Source: Thalassoglobus polymorphus (GTDB lineage: Bacteria > Planctomycetota > Planctomycetia > Planctomycetales > Planctomycetaceae). Taken from it: a stretch of DNA of 64,000 nt. Where the stretch lies: assembly GCF_007744255.1 (NCBI RefSeq), contig NZ_CP036267.1, forward strand, positions 558,001 through 622,000, read 5' to 3'. Position numbers and translations under genes: made by a program. Each line of letters starts with the position of its first letter. Positions within the stretch are counted from its first letter, which is position 1. Positions 27,448-37,556 of this stretch are shown here, in pieces. Under the pieces are notes generated by a model. The model was not told the origin of the DNA. It worked only from the letters and a program-made list of their open reading frames with translations, and ran no database searches.

Positions 27448-28854
27448 ATGTTACGCAAGTCTCTCTCATACCTATTTGCAGTCGCTGTTTGTGGAATGCT
27501 GACAATGGATGTCGCAGAAGCTCAGAGCCGGTCCAAGTTCAGCGGCAAATTTTCATCGAGTAGCCGCCCCTCTTCCAGCAGCCGTTCATCTTCATTCAGT
27601 CGCAGACCAAGCAACTCTAGCTCTAAGCAATCATCAAGTTCGCGAGCGTCTAGTTCTCGCCTGTCCACATCTCGACCAAGTGCGAAACGACCTTCAGTTT
27701 CTCTACCGTCAATAACTCGCCCGTCAGTGACTCGCCCAAGTGCGAAACGGCCATCGACAACTCGGCCATCAATCACCCGTCCTTCTGTTAAGGGACCTTC
27801 CACGACACGCCCAACACCGTTGCGTCCCTCACCAACTCGACCAGGGATTGGCTCAAAACGTCCGAGTCCAGGTAAAGTAGGGGGAATTAAACCACGACCT
27901 CGCCCTAACCCTGGGATTATTGGCGGCATCAAGCCGCTTCCACGTCCGAATCCCGGCAACATTGGGGGAATTAAACCACGCCCTCGCCCTAACCCAGGGA
28001 TTATTGGCGGCATCAAGCCACTTCCACGTCCGATTCCCGGCAACGTTGGAGGAATCAAACCGCGCCCTCGCCCTAACCCAGGGATTATTGGCGGCATCAA
28101 GCCGCTTCCACGTCCGAATCCCGGAAACGTTGGAGGAATCAAACCGCGACCTCGCCCTAACCCGGGGATTATTGGCGGCATCAAGCCACTTCCACGTCCG
28201 ATTCCCGGTAACGTTGGAGGAATCAAACCACGACCTCGTCCAAATCCAGGAAATGATGGAGGAGTCCGGCCACTTCCAGGGCCGAAACATGGTGACGACA
28301 TGCAAGGTCCTCGCCCTCGGCCGATTCCGCCACATGTTCCTGGGAACCCGGATCACGGACACCACGATGGCGGACATGGACACGATGGACATGGTCACGG
28401 TCATCACTTCCCACACTTCGTTCCAGATTGGTGCTTCGAGCGACCACACTTCCACGACTGCTACTGGTGGTTCGACATCTGCACTCCAATCCGCGACTGT
28501 CGTCCAATCGATATCGTCTACTGTGACTGGGATTATGTTCGCTGCGATGTTGTTGTTGGTGGAACAATTGTCCGTGACGCTCGCTGGTACTTGGGAATGC
28601 AGGGAATGTTCCTGCCTGGCAAAGGTCTTGGAATCGAATCTGTTGAACCGGGTTCACCTGCTGACCTTGTCGGACTGACTCCGGGCATGGTGATCCTCGA
28701 AGCGAATGGAATTCCCATGGTTGAGGAAGAGGCAATGAGTGCCGCAATCGCAGAATCGCAAGGTGTTTTGAATCTCGTCCTGATGATGGAAGGTGACGAA
28801 GTTCAATACGAAGCGACCGTCGAAATGACTCGTCTGGTCGTTGCAAGACTGTAG
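27448..28854 (+). CDS. Secreted repeat-rich protein with C-terminal PDZ domain
   Basis: 468 residues. Residues 1-26 are a signal peptide (LSYLFAVAVCGMLTM...AEA). Residues about 27-145 are Ser/Arg/Pro-rich with repeated RPS-x-TRPS units. Residues 145-284 are ten 14-residue units GGIKP(R/L)PRPNPG(I/N)(I/V) alternating in two types. Next come a His/Gly-rich linker (HGHDGHGHGHH), a Cys/Trp/Asp-rich segment (CYWWFDICTP, CDWDYVRCD) and a PDZ domain (LGIESVEPGSPADLVGLTPGMVI). The mature protein should be extracellular or in the cell envelope, and the PDZ would bind peptide ends. I do not recognise the whole architecture. Confidence 0.85.
   Translation: MLRKSLSYLFAVAVCGMLTMDVAEAQSRSKFSGKFSSSSRPSSSSRSSSFSRRPSNSSSKQSSSSRASSSRLSTSRPSAKRPSVSLPSITRPSVTRPSAKRPSTTRPSITRPSVKGPSTTRPTPLRPSPTRPGIGSKRPSPGKVGGIKPRPRPNPGIIGGIKPLPRPNPGNIGGIKPRPRPNPGIIGGIKPLPRPIPGNVGGIKPRPRPNPGIIGGIKPLPRPNPGNVGGIKPRPRPNPGIIGGIKPLPRPIPGNVGGIKPRPRPNPGNDGGVRPLPGPKHGDDMQGPRPRPIPPHVPGNPDHGHHDGGHGHDGHGHGHHFPHFVPDWCFERPHFHDCYWWFDICTPIRDCRPIDIVYCDWDYVRCDVVVGGTIVRDARWYLGMQGMFLPGKGLGIESVEPGSPADLVGLTPGMVILEANGIPMVEEEAMSAAIAESQGVLNLVLMMEGDEVQYEATVEMTRLVVARL
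27880..28299 (+). repeat. In-gene tandem repeat, ten 42-bp units
   Basis: Ten consecutive in-frame 42-bp units encode the alternating 14-residue repeats of the PDZ protein. Odd and even units form an 84-bp higher-order repeat, and an I/N alternation at residue 10 hints at a 168-bp period in the even units. Other frames and the opposite strand stay open through it, which creates false genes. Confidence 0.9.
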
Positions 28855-28878
28855 TAAATAGCACGTCGCTCGAATTCA

Positions 28879-28917
28879 CAGCCTGCTGGATCTCAGGATT
28901 CAGCAGGCTGTTTTTTT
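28879..28917 (+). terminator. Intrinsic terminator of the PDZ/repeat gene
   Basis: CAGCCTGCTG pairs with CAGCAGGCTG around a 12-base loop and is followed by seven T. It starts 24 bases after the stop codon. Confidence 0.92.
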
Positions 28918-29194
28918 GTTGAGACGGTGAGAGGAGGAGGAGTCGCCTGGGGTTAACTTGGGGTGAATGGGCAAAGTTTTCCTCCGGGATGTTCTGTACC
29001 GGTCCTGCCTCTTGTAGGAAATGATCATCATTTAGGGGGTGCATTGTCGATAGACCGAAAGCAGGAGTTCGTAAATTAAACTCAATCGTCTCTCGAGTTT
29101 GGTTCTGATTCGGACCTCTGAGTGATTTCAGCGTCGGTTTGTCGCTGTTTGTTTAAAGGTGTAGGCAGGAATTGCCATAGGGGAGCTATTGCTC
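28918..29194. other. Upstream region of the first TolC-like gene
   Basis: With the terminator before it, this makes a 340-base gap. It should hold the promoter of the TolC-like gene. I see a good ribosome binding site (GGGGAG) 10 bases before its ATG but no confident promoter boxes. Confidence 0.35.
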
Positions 29195-31507
29195 ATGTCG
29201 ACGAATCGAAAATGGATTCGAAAGAAATGGGGACTGTCTGTCATCATGATGGCAGGGATCGGGATCGGGTGCGCGAACTCTCGGTCAGATGTCAGTTACC
29301 TGGGCGATCCTAATATTAGTTATTACCGAGGACATGCGACCGAGATTGACTACCCGGCCGTTGATGAGCCGCTCGCTCCGGAAGTCGTGAGCACGGGGCC
29401 TCCGGTGACGGTCCGTGATAAAGAGAATCTTCCGATCCGGGACATTACTCTACAGCATGCGGTTCAGACATCGTTGATGAACAGCCAAATTATTCGCAGT
29501 GCTGGGACATTCCTTTCGACGGGGAATGCTCTCTACACCAACCCGAATAATATTTCGTCGGTGTACGATCCAGCGATTCAGGAAAGTGGTGTGCTGTTTG
29601 GTGGTCGTGGGGTCGAAGCGGCGCTCTCCGCGTTCGATGCGCAATTTCAGACCAGCATGATCTGGGGGAGAGACGAGCAGGCTCAAAACAACACAGCCTT
29701 CGGTGGTGGTTTAGGAGCCGGTGCCGCGCTGACTCAAGAGACTGGGGCATTTACGTCTTCGTTGTCAAAATCATTTGGTCACGGTGGTAGCATCAGCTTG
29801 AACCACAACGTGAATTATCGAGGAACCAACGCTCCGTCGCTGTTTCCATCAGCCTATACTGGAAATCTTCAGTTGCAGTATCAGTTGCCGTTGCTGGCGG
29901 GGGCTGGAACAGAGTTTACCCGGATTGCTGGTCCAATCGGTCAGTCATTCGGCGGAATCTCCGGTGTGTCACAAGGGGTCGTGATCGCCCGCATCAACAA
30001 TGATATCACGCTCGCTAACTTTGAAACATCAGTGCGAAACCTGGTGAAAGATGTTGAAGACGCCTACTGGGATTTGTACCTGGCGTATCAACTCTTTGAT
30101 GTTGCGACTCAGGCGAAAAATTCGACAGATGAATTGCGTGAGTACATCAACTTAAGAGTCGAAGGTGGAGCCCGGGAGTTTACTCGTGCCGACTTGCATC
30201 AGGCGGAAGATCAGTATTATGCCGCGGAGACGGCTGTGACAAATGCTCGTTCGAGTATTTATGAGCTTGAAGTCCGGCTTCGTCGCTTAATGGGATTGCC
30301 AGTGAACGATGGAGAAATTCTTCGTCCGCAAGAGTCTCCTGTTTCAGTGGAATTGATTGCAGATTGGTACGGTTCGCTCACTGAAGCGTTGACGCAACGT
30401 GTGGAACTTCGCCAGCAAAAATGGAACATCAAAAGCCTGCAGCTTCAACTCCGAGCTTCTGAAAGCCTGACTCGCCCACGGCTTGATTTTGTTGGTGGCT
30501 ATCAGGTTAATGGATTTGGTGACGACCTGTTGGGATACAACGATCCAGCGCTTGGGAACTATTACCAAACAGTCACGGATGGGGATTACACAGGTTGGAA
30601 TCTGGGACTACAGATGCGATGGGATATCGGGTTCCGTTCCGCGAAGGCGCAGGTTCAGAATTACGAACTTCGGTTGGCGAAAGCTCTGAAAGTCCTGCAA
30701 GAACAGGAAGAAGAGATCAGCCACGAACTCGCAATCTCGTTTCAGGATCTCGCCAGAACCTATCAAGCGACTGAGCTTAGCTACAATCGCATGAATGCTG
30801 TCGGCGAAGAGATCTACTATCGTCGATTGAGGAACCTGGAAGTTGACCCGGCCGACTTGTTGTTGCGTGCCATTATTCGTAAAGGCGAAGCACAAAACGC
30901 CTACTACCAGAACCTCGTGGGTTACAATAAAGCGATTACGACCTTTCAACTCCGCAAAGGGACGCTCTTGAGGACTCACGGCGTCATACTTGAAGAAGGT
31001 GGCTGGGACCCGGCAGCGTATGAAGATGCCAAGTACAACAGCGATGCTCGACTGTATGCGAAGCCTGCGAAGAGACTGGTTCAAGAGCCTGAAGCATTTG
31101 CAGGAAACGCTCCGTTCGGAGGAGTTTACTTTGCGAACCAGGAAGAGCTTGCTCCGACGGCTGATCCGATGAACGCTGCACCGATGCCTGTTCCACCTGC
31201 GGAGACGGTTCCAATGGATATGGCACCGATGGATGCTGGCCCGGCTGAGCCTGCTCCAGCAGAAGCTGTAAAAGAGCCGAAGCCTGTCGATCCCGGGGAT
31301 CGTCCTGCTAAACCGATTCCGCCGGTTGAAGCAGCCCCGAATCAAAACAAGAACGTTCCGAAACCGATGCCGAAGCCAATGCCAAAACAGAATAAGCCAG
31401 CACCAGCTCCGCCAGCGGAAAATGTGGAGACCTCCTCGACGAATGATGTCTTCGGAAGAGGCTTTATTCAGCAAGTCGGAGATGTTGGTGGAGCCGGGAA
31501 TCCATAA
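29195..31507 (+). CDS. TolC-family outer-membrane lipoprotein, paralogue 1
   Basis: 770 residues from the ATG at 29195, preceded by GGGGAG. The N-terminal signal ends in a lipobox-like GIGC (about residue 25). The body is TolC-like: ITLQHAVQTSLMNSQIIRS, long helical repeats (VEDAYWDLYLAYQLFDVATQA and ISHELAISFQDLARTYQA), and beta segments with YQLPLLAGAG. TolC trimers form outer-membrane exit channels for efflux or type I secretion. The last ~130 residues are a Pro/Ala/Met/Lys tail with PKPMPKPMPK. No adaptor or pump gene is nearby. It shares its plan with the gene at 47472. Confidence 0.88.
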   Translation: MSTNRKWIRKKWGLSVIMMAGIGIGCANSRSDVSYLGDPNISYYRGHATEIDYPAVDEPLAPEVVSTGPPVTVRDKENLPIRDITLQHAVQTSLMNSQIIRSAGTFLSTGNALYTNPNNISSVYDPAIQESGVLFGGRGVEAALSAFDAQFQTSMIWGRDEQAQNNTAFGGGLGAGAALTQETGAFTSSLSKSFGHGGSISLNHNVNYRGTNAPSLFPSAYTGNLQLQYQLPLLAGAGTEFTRIAGPIGQSFGGISGVSQGVVIARINNDITLANFETSVRNLVKDVEDAYWDLYLAYQLFDVATQAKNSTDELREYINLRVEGGAREFTRADLHQAEDQYYAAETAVTNARSSIYELEVRLRRLMGLPVNDGEILRPQESPVSVELIADWYGSLTEALTQRVELRQQKWNIKSLQLQLRASESLTRPRLDFVGGYQVNGFGDDLLGYNDPALGNYYQTVTDGDYTGWNLGLQMRWDIGFRSAKAQVQNYELRLAKALKVLQEQEEEISHELAISFQDLARTYQATELSYNRMNAVGEEIYYRRLRNLEVDPADLLLRAIIRKGEAQNAYYQNLVGYNKAITTFQLRKGTLLRTHGVILEEGGWDPAAYEDAKYNSDARLYAKPAKRLVQEPEAFAGNAPFGGVYFANQEELAPTADPMNAAPMPVPPAETVPMDMAPMDAGPAEPAPAEAVKEPKPVDPGDRPAKPIPPVEAAPNQNKNVPKPMPKPMPKQNKPAPAPPAENVETSSTNDVFGRGFIQQVGDVGGAGNP

Positions 31508-31535
31508 GTAAAGTCCCGAGTGGAATGACATCTAA

Positions 31536-31580
31536 AATCCCGCTTAGCTGAACACGTCAAGTGTTCGACTAAGCGGGATT
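31536..31580. terminator. Long hairpin between TolC-like gene and fumC
   Basis: AATCCCGCTTAG pairs with CTAAGCGGGATT, and after a 2-base mismatch GAACAC pairs with GTGTTC around GTCAA. This makes 18 pairs between convergent genes. T-runs are absent, so it may terminate weakly or protect 3' ends. Confidence 0.7.
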
Positions 31581-31584
31581 GATG

Positions 31585-31690
31585 TTTAAGAACACATCCG
31601 TGTTTCTTGTGTCCGTGCAGAACGCGTTTCACCTATAGGGCTGCTATGTAGCACAAGGCAAATCGCGAACACCGATTCGGAAAATTCTAA
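31585..31690 (+). repeat. Family-1 copy H
   Basis: Hairpin 1 is AACAC-atcc-GTGTT. Hairpin 2 pairs GTCCGTGC with GCACAAGGC: the inner G-C pair is extended here by compensatory C/G bases. The characteristic GCGAACACC-ATTCG tail follows. It ends near the 3' end of fumC. Confidence 0.7.
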
Positions 31691-31702
31691 GAACTTGCCG
31701 GA

Positions 31703-33127
<1,425 letters not shown>

Positions 33128-33492
33128 TAGATCACGACCTTCAAGCTAAACGACGATAAATTTGTGTCAAATTGATAACAGGATGCATGGTGTCCTGCCT
33201 CAATTCCGATGATAAATAGAGTGTGGTTGTAAGGAAATCACTCAGGGGGATTTTCTCGAATCTCGCTACGTGAATTTCAGGGAGAATCGAGAAAGTTCAT
33301 CAAAGAATCCCCGAAGCACAACTTGTCTGACATGAAAAAAACAGTATACTTGACGACTTCAAGATCTTTGCTTTGAATGTTGACTGATCAGATGTGCACT
33401 TGATTTGTGTGTTTGAGATGTGCAGTCAATCCGGGCGATAATACAAGAATTTAGTGCATTTCATCGGGTTTGAATCCCATTTGGAGGAACGA
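33128..33492. other. Divergent region between fumC and rpsU
   Basis: About 365 AT-rich bases that must contain both promoters. Only the rpsU promoter candidate at 33323-33350 stands out. Confidence 0.4.
33323..33350 (+). promoter_or_regulatory. Candidate sigma-70-type promoter for rpsU
   Basis: TTGTCT and TATACT are separated by 16 bases, a close match to -35/-10 boxes. It would give an rpsU leader of about 135 bases. No experimental support. Confidence 0.4.
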
Positions 33493-33687
33493 GTGGTTCG
33501 GTTGCGTTTGCGTGATAATGAGTCGGTTCAGGATGCAGTCCGCCGATTCCGTAAAATTGTTGAACACAGTGGCATCAAAAAGGAACTCCGCAAGCGTGAG
33601 TTCTATGAAAAGCCAAGCGAATTGAATCGCCGTGAAAAACGCCGTGCGAAAAATCGCGCACGTATGAACCAAATGATGAATGGCTAA
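33493..33687 (+). CDS. rpsU: 30S ribosomal protein S21
   Basis: 64 residues, from a GTG preceded by a perfect GGAGG. The frame continues upstream, but the S21 family begins at [33 protein letters not shown] and the Arg/Lys-rich tail are typical. It binds 16S rRNA near the 3' end, at the platform where mRNA leaders pair. It is monocistronic, with its own terminator. Confidence 0.95.
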   Translation: MVRLRLRDNESVQDAVRRFRKIVEHSGIKKELRKREFYEKPSELNRREKRRAKNRARMNQMMNG

Positions 33688-33719
33688 GGCTTGTCGGATT
33701 TGGTTAGCTGAAGAATTGA

Positions 33720-33744
33720 AGCACGCTTAACAGCGTGCTTTTTT
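33720..33744 (+). terminator. Intrinsic terminator of rpsU
   Basis: AGCACGCT pairs with AGCGTGCT over a TAAC loop and runs into six T. It lies 33 bases after the rpsU stop. Confidence 0.93.
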
Positions 33745-33976
33745 CTTGGTTTGTGACAATGTTTGTGACAGTGCCTTGGTGGTGAGCTTGGGGATTGTTC
33801 TAAACTTTTTATGACATGCTTTTTCATTGTCCCTGAAATGCGTTGCTTTGGTGTGATGCGATCTAGTACTGTCACGGGTGCATACATCAACCTTAAATAC
33901 TCATTCCCGAACAGCGCGTTCCTCCCGCGATTCGTTCGAATTCAATCGCCGCTCCTGATCGAAAAGTCTAGGAAGA

Positions 33977-34525
33977 ATGACACACGCTTGGCACGATGTG
34001 ACCCCCGGGGAACATATTCCTCAAGAGTTCACGACCGTAATTGAAATCCCGAAGGGCTCGAACATTAAATACGAGCTCGATAAGCAGACAGGATTGCTCA
34101 AGGTGGACCGGATGTTGTATTCCGCGGTTCACTATCCTGCGAACTACGGTTTTATCCCGCAGACCTATGCTGAAGATGACGATCCGCTCGACGTTTTGGT
34201 GATCTGTCAAGAACCGGTTGCCCCTTTAACGTTGGTGAAGGCACGCGCCATCGGGCTGATGGTGATGATCGACGCGGGCAAGAAGGATCATAAAATTCTG
34301 GCTGTGGCGTCTAATGATCCCGAGTACAGCCACGTTGAACGGTTCGACGAATTGCCCTCGCACCGACTCGCAATGGTTCGGAGGTTCTTTCAGGACTATA
34401 AGATGCTGGAAGGGAAGACTGTCGAAGTCGATGATTTTCAACCGGCTGAGGATTCATTCCCGGTCATTGAAAAAGCGTTGGAGGAGTATAGTCGCCGTCG
34501 ACAGAGAGGCTTCGTCGGAGTTTAG
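33977..34525 (+). CDS. ppa: Inorganic pyrophosphatase, family I
   Basis: Hydrolyses pyrophosphate to phosphate with Mg2+ in the cytoplasm. 182 residues. The metal-binding signature D-x-D-P-x-D is in [12 protein letters not shown], with further family features in [35 protein letters not shown] and [16 protein letters not shown] precedes the ATG. The stop codon TAG forms part of the opening TAGAACG of a decayed family-1 copy. Confidence 0.96.
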   Translation: MTHAWHDVTPGEHIPQEFTTVIEIPKGSNIKYELDKQTGLLKVDRMLYSAVHYPANYGFIPQTYAEDDDPLDVLVICQEPVAPLTLVKARAIGLMVMIDAGKKDHKILAVASNDPEYSHVERFDELPSHRLAMVRRFFQDYKMLEGKTVEVDDFQPAEDSFPVIEKALEEYSRRRQRGFVGV

Positions 34526-34600
34526 AACGCCTTCGTGCTTTCAGTGGTGAAGGGTTTCCTCTCTGTTTGAGGAGCCACTTCAGGTTTTCGGATCAATCCT
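34522..34600 (+). repeat. Decayed family-1 copy I
   Basis: Starts TTTAGAACGCCTTCGTGCTT, sharing the left end and loop pattern of family 1 and overlapping the ppa stop codon. The second hairpin is only partly kept (AGTGG...CCACT). This is the least certain copy. Confidence 0.45.
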
Positions 34601-34681
34601 TGGAACTTCACGTCGAGTGCGTTGTGTGTTCATGAATCGCACAGGATCACCCTCGTGAGAGATGAAGAAGAGAGCAAAGGG

Positions 34682-36043
34682 ATGGAGTCGGTTCAAAAGT
34701 ATCTTGCAGAGAACGCAAGTCGAAATCTGGATGAACTCAAAGATCTGCTGCGTATTCCCAGTATCAGCGCGGATTCGAAGTATCTCTCCTCGATGAAAGA
34801 GGCTGCCGAGTTCGTCTCGCAGAAACTCATTGATGCCGGGTGTGCTGCGGAAATCATTGAAACCGACGGACATCCGATTGTCTTTGGGAGTTGGACCAAG
34901 AGCCCGGACGCTCCGACCGCTCTGGTCTATGGGCATTACGACGTCCAGCCACCAGACCCGCTCGACGAATGGACGACTCCGCCATTCGAACCTGAAGTTC
35001 GTGATGGCGACATTTATGCTCGTGGCGCAACTGATGATAAAGGGCAGATGTACACTCACATCAAGTCCGTTGAAGCGTGGTTGCAAACGGTTGGCAAGCT
35101 GCCAGTCAATGTGAAATTCATTATTGAAGGTGAAGAAGAAGTCGGGAGCGATAACCTCGACAAGTTCATCGAAGCTAACAAAGAGAAATGTGCTTGCGAT
35201 GTTGCTGTCGTCAGCGACACCGCTCAGTACGGTCCCGGAATGCCGGCGATTACGTATGGTTTACGCGGGATTATGTGTTGTGAGGTGACGCTGCATGGTC
35301 CGAATCAGGATTTGCACAGCGGAGTCTTCGGAGGCTCCATTGCGAATCCAGTGAACGGACTCGCCTCTCTCATCGGAAAAATGATCGATGAAAACGGGAC
35401 GGTTCAGATTCCCGGTTTCTACGACGATGTTCTTCCGCTCACAGACGAAGAACGAGCAGCGTTCGCAGCTCTTCCATTTGATGAAAGCAAATATATCGGA
35501 GGTCTTGGAGTTTCTGCGACTCACGGAGAGCAGGGCTTCTCGACACTTGAGCGCCGCTGGTCGCGACCGACTTGTGATGTGAATGGAATCTTCGGCGGCT
35601 ATACCGGAGAGGGGCCAAAGACAATCATCCCTGCCAAGGCGACTGCAAAAATTTCATGTCGACTTGTTCCGAACCAGGAAGAGTCCAAAGTTGTCCAAAG
35701 CATGGAAGCATTTCTGGAAGAGCATTGTCCGCCGGGACTGAGAATCGAATTCAAACACTATCATGGTTGCCCGGCAGTTTTGTGTGATCTCAACAGCCCG
35801 TACATGCAAGCTGCAAAAGTGGCAATTGAAAAAGGTTTCGGAACTGCTCCAGTGATGATCCGCGAAGGTGGTTCAATTCCCGTTGTCGGCACATTCAAAG
35901 ATTTACTCGGTGTTGATACTCTGTTGCTTGGTTGGGGGCAAAACACCGACAACCTACACAGCCCCAACGAAAAATTCAGCGTCGATTCTTTTCAGCGAGG
36001 AACTCTCTCCAGTGCCTGGCTCTGGCAAGAGCTGGGGCAGTAG
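34682..36043 (+). CDS. M20-family metallopeptidase (dipeptidase-like)
   Basis: About 453 residues from the ATG at 34682; an upstream GTG at 34655 is an alternative start. Zinc ligands are visible in YGHYDVQPPDP (His, then the bridging Asp in GATDDKGQ), in the catalytic EGEEEVGS and in the later His (GWGQNTDNLHSPNE). A dimerisation domain separates the halves (CCEVTLHGPNQDLHSGVFGG). The family cleaves dipeptides or acylated amino acids; specificity cannot be read here. A cytoplasmic location is likely, as no signal peptide is present. Confidence 0.92.
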   Translation: MESVQKYLAENASRNLDELKDLLRIPSISADSKYLSSMKEAAEFVSQKLIDAGCAAEIIETDGHPIVFGSWTKSPDAPTALVYGHYDVQPPDPLDEWTTPPFEPEVRDGDIYARGATDDKGQMYTHIKSVEAWLQTVGKLPVNVKFIIEGEEEVGSDNLDKFIEANKEKCACDVAVVSDTAQYGPGMPAITYGLRGIMCCEVTLHGPNQDLHSGVFGGSIANPVNGLASLIGKMIDENGTVQIPGFYDDVLPLTDEERAAFAALPFDESKYIGGLGVSATHGEQGFSTLERRWSRPTCDVNGIFGGYTGEGPKTIIPAKATAKISCRLVPNQEESKVVQSMEAFLEEHCPPGLRIEFKHYHGCPAVLCDLNSPYMQAAKVAIEKGFGTAPVMIREGGSIPVVGTFKDLLGVDTLLLGWGQNTDNLHSPNEKFSVDSFQRGTLSSAWLWQELGQ

Positions 36044-36271
36044 CCCAAGACGTGAACTCGTCTGTGATCCGGCATTTCACTTCGTCAACCAGTATTTCAC
36101 TGTGTCAAAATGTTGGAAATTGAAAAAGATGCTGGCTATTGAAGTTGTACTGGCGAAATTGTGCTGGGGTAGCAATGAGCACAACTCCTTGCCAGAATCA
36201 TTTGTCTCAAGGTGGAGCAGCTAGGCTCCCAATGAATCTCCATTAGACCGAACTCGAATCTACTAAGAACT

Positions 36272-37552
36272 ATGCTTGATCTGCAATTCATTTGTGACAA
36301 CCCGGAACTCGTTGAGAAGAACTGCCAAAGCCGAGGGGTCGAGTGTAATATTCCGCGCATCGTGGAGTTGCGGCAGCAGCGTAGCGCGCTGATTACTGCA
36401 GGAGATGAAATCAGGCGGCAACAGAAAGAGACAGCTGGGAAGATTCCCAAGGCGACTGCCGAAGAACGTCCAGCACTGATCGAAGGTGGCAAGCAGCTGA
36501 AAATTGCGGTCGCGGCGAATGAAGCCAACCTCAAGGACGTTGAAGCAGAGCTGTTCGAGGAACAATCAAAACTCCCGAATATGACGCACCCAGATGCTCC
36601 TTTGGGGGGAGAAGAGGACGCCAAGCAACTCCGCACTTGGGGAGAGCCTGCAAAGTTTGACTTTACTCCCAAAGACCATGTTGAGCTAATGGCCGATCTG
36701 GATCTGGTCGATTTCGAAGCGGGGGCGAAGGTGGCTGGCTCGGGATTCTATTTCCTGAAGAACGAAGCTGTCCTGTTGGAATTGGCACTCATTCAATTTG
36801 CCGTCGAGAAAGTTCGCAGCGAAGGTTTCACTCTTCATACCACTCCCGATTTGGCTCGTCAGGAAATTTTGCAGGGAACCGGATATCAGCCTCGTGGGCC
36901 AGAGACTCAGATTTACAGTATTGAAAATACGGATCTGTCACTTATCGCAACTGCTGAAATTCCACTCGGGGGAATGTTACGCGATCAAATTCTTGACGAA
37001 GCAGACCTGCCGTTAAAAGCTGCGGGGCTGTCGCACTGTTTCCGTACCGAAGCGGGTGGGCACGGAAAGGCATCGAAGGGGATCTATCGTGTACATCAAT
37101 TCACAAAGGTGGAAATGTTCGGATTCACAGCCCCCGACTTGGCAAAGTCAGATGAAATTCACCAGTTGATCGTTCGCATTGAAGAGGAAATTTTTCAGGC
37201 GCTTGAAATTCCGTATCAGGTTGTCGACACAGCTGCTGGCGACTTGGGCGGACCAGCCTATCGGAAGTTCGATCTGGAAGCGTGGATGCCTGGACGTGGC
37301 GAGGGTGGGGAGTATGGCGAAGTGACATCCGCTTCCAACTGTACCGACTTTCAGTCTCGGCGTCTTGGGATTCGATGCAAGTCTGCAAATCAAAAAGGGA
37401 CACAGTTCGTCCACACTCTTAATGGAACTGCCATCGCCATTACTCGTGCAATGATCGCATTGATTGAAAACCATCAGCAAGCCGATGGGAGTATCCGGAT
37501 TCCGGAAGCACTCCAGAAGTGGATGGGGATGGACAAAATCGCAAAGCGATAA
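36272..37552 (+). CDS. serS: Seryl-tRNA synthetase
   Basis: 426 residues. The N-terminal coiled-coil arm (about 30-110) binds the long variable arm of tRNA-Ser. Class II motif 2 is in HCFRTEAGGHGKASKGIYRVHQF, and motif 3 is in the C-terminal THTLNGTAIAITRAMIALIENHQ region. TAEIPLGGM forms the serine site. It ends four bases before the stop codon of the convergent NT-HD gene. Confidence 0.97.
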   Translation: MLDLQFICDNPELVEKNCQSRGVECNIPRIVELRQQRSALITAGDEIRRQQKETAGKIPKATAEERPALIEGGKQLKIAVAANEANLKDVEAELFEEQSKLPNMTHPDAPLGGEEDAKQLRTWGEPAKFDFTPKDHVELMADLDLVDFEAGAKVAGSGFYFLKNEAVLLELALIQFAVEKVRSEGFTLHTTPDLARQEILQGTGYQPRGPETQIYSIENTDLSLIATAEIPLGGMLRDQILDEADLPLKAAGLSHCFRTEAGGHGKASKGIYRVHQFTKVEMFGFTAPDLAKSDEIHQLIVRIEEEIFQALEIPYQVVDTAAGDLGGPAYRKFDLEAWMPGRGEGGEYGEVTSASNCTDFQSRRLGIRCKSANQKGTQFVHTLNGTAIAITRAMIALIENHQQADGSIRIPEALQKWMGMDKIAKR

Positions 37553-37556
37553 AAAA

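Noticed and set aside
27880-28299. CRISPR-like array
   Set aside because: Units are adjacent without unique spacers and are in frame within a gene.
27522-28678. Several long open frames on both strands over the PDZ protein repeat
   Set aside because: The 42-bp tandem repeat keeps all frames open; only the frame with signal peptide and PDZ domain is credible.
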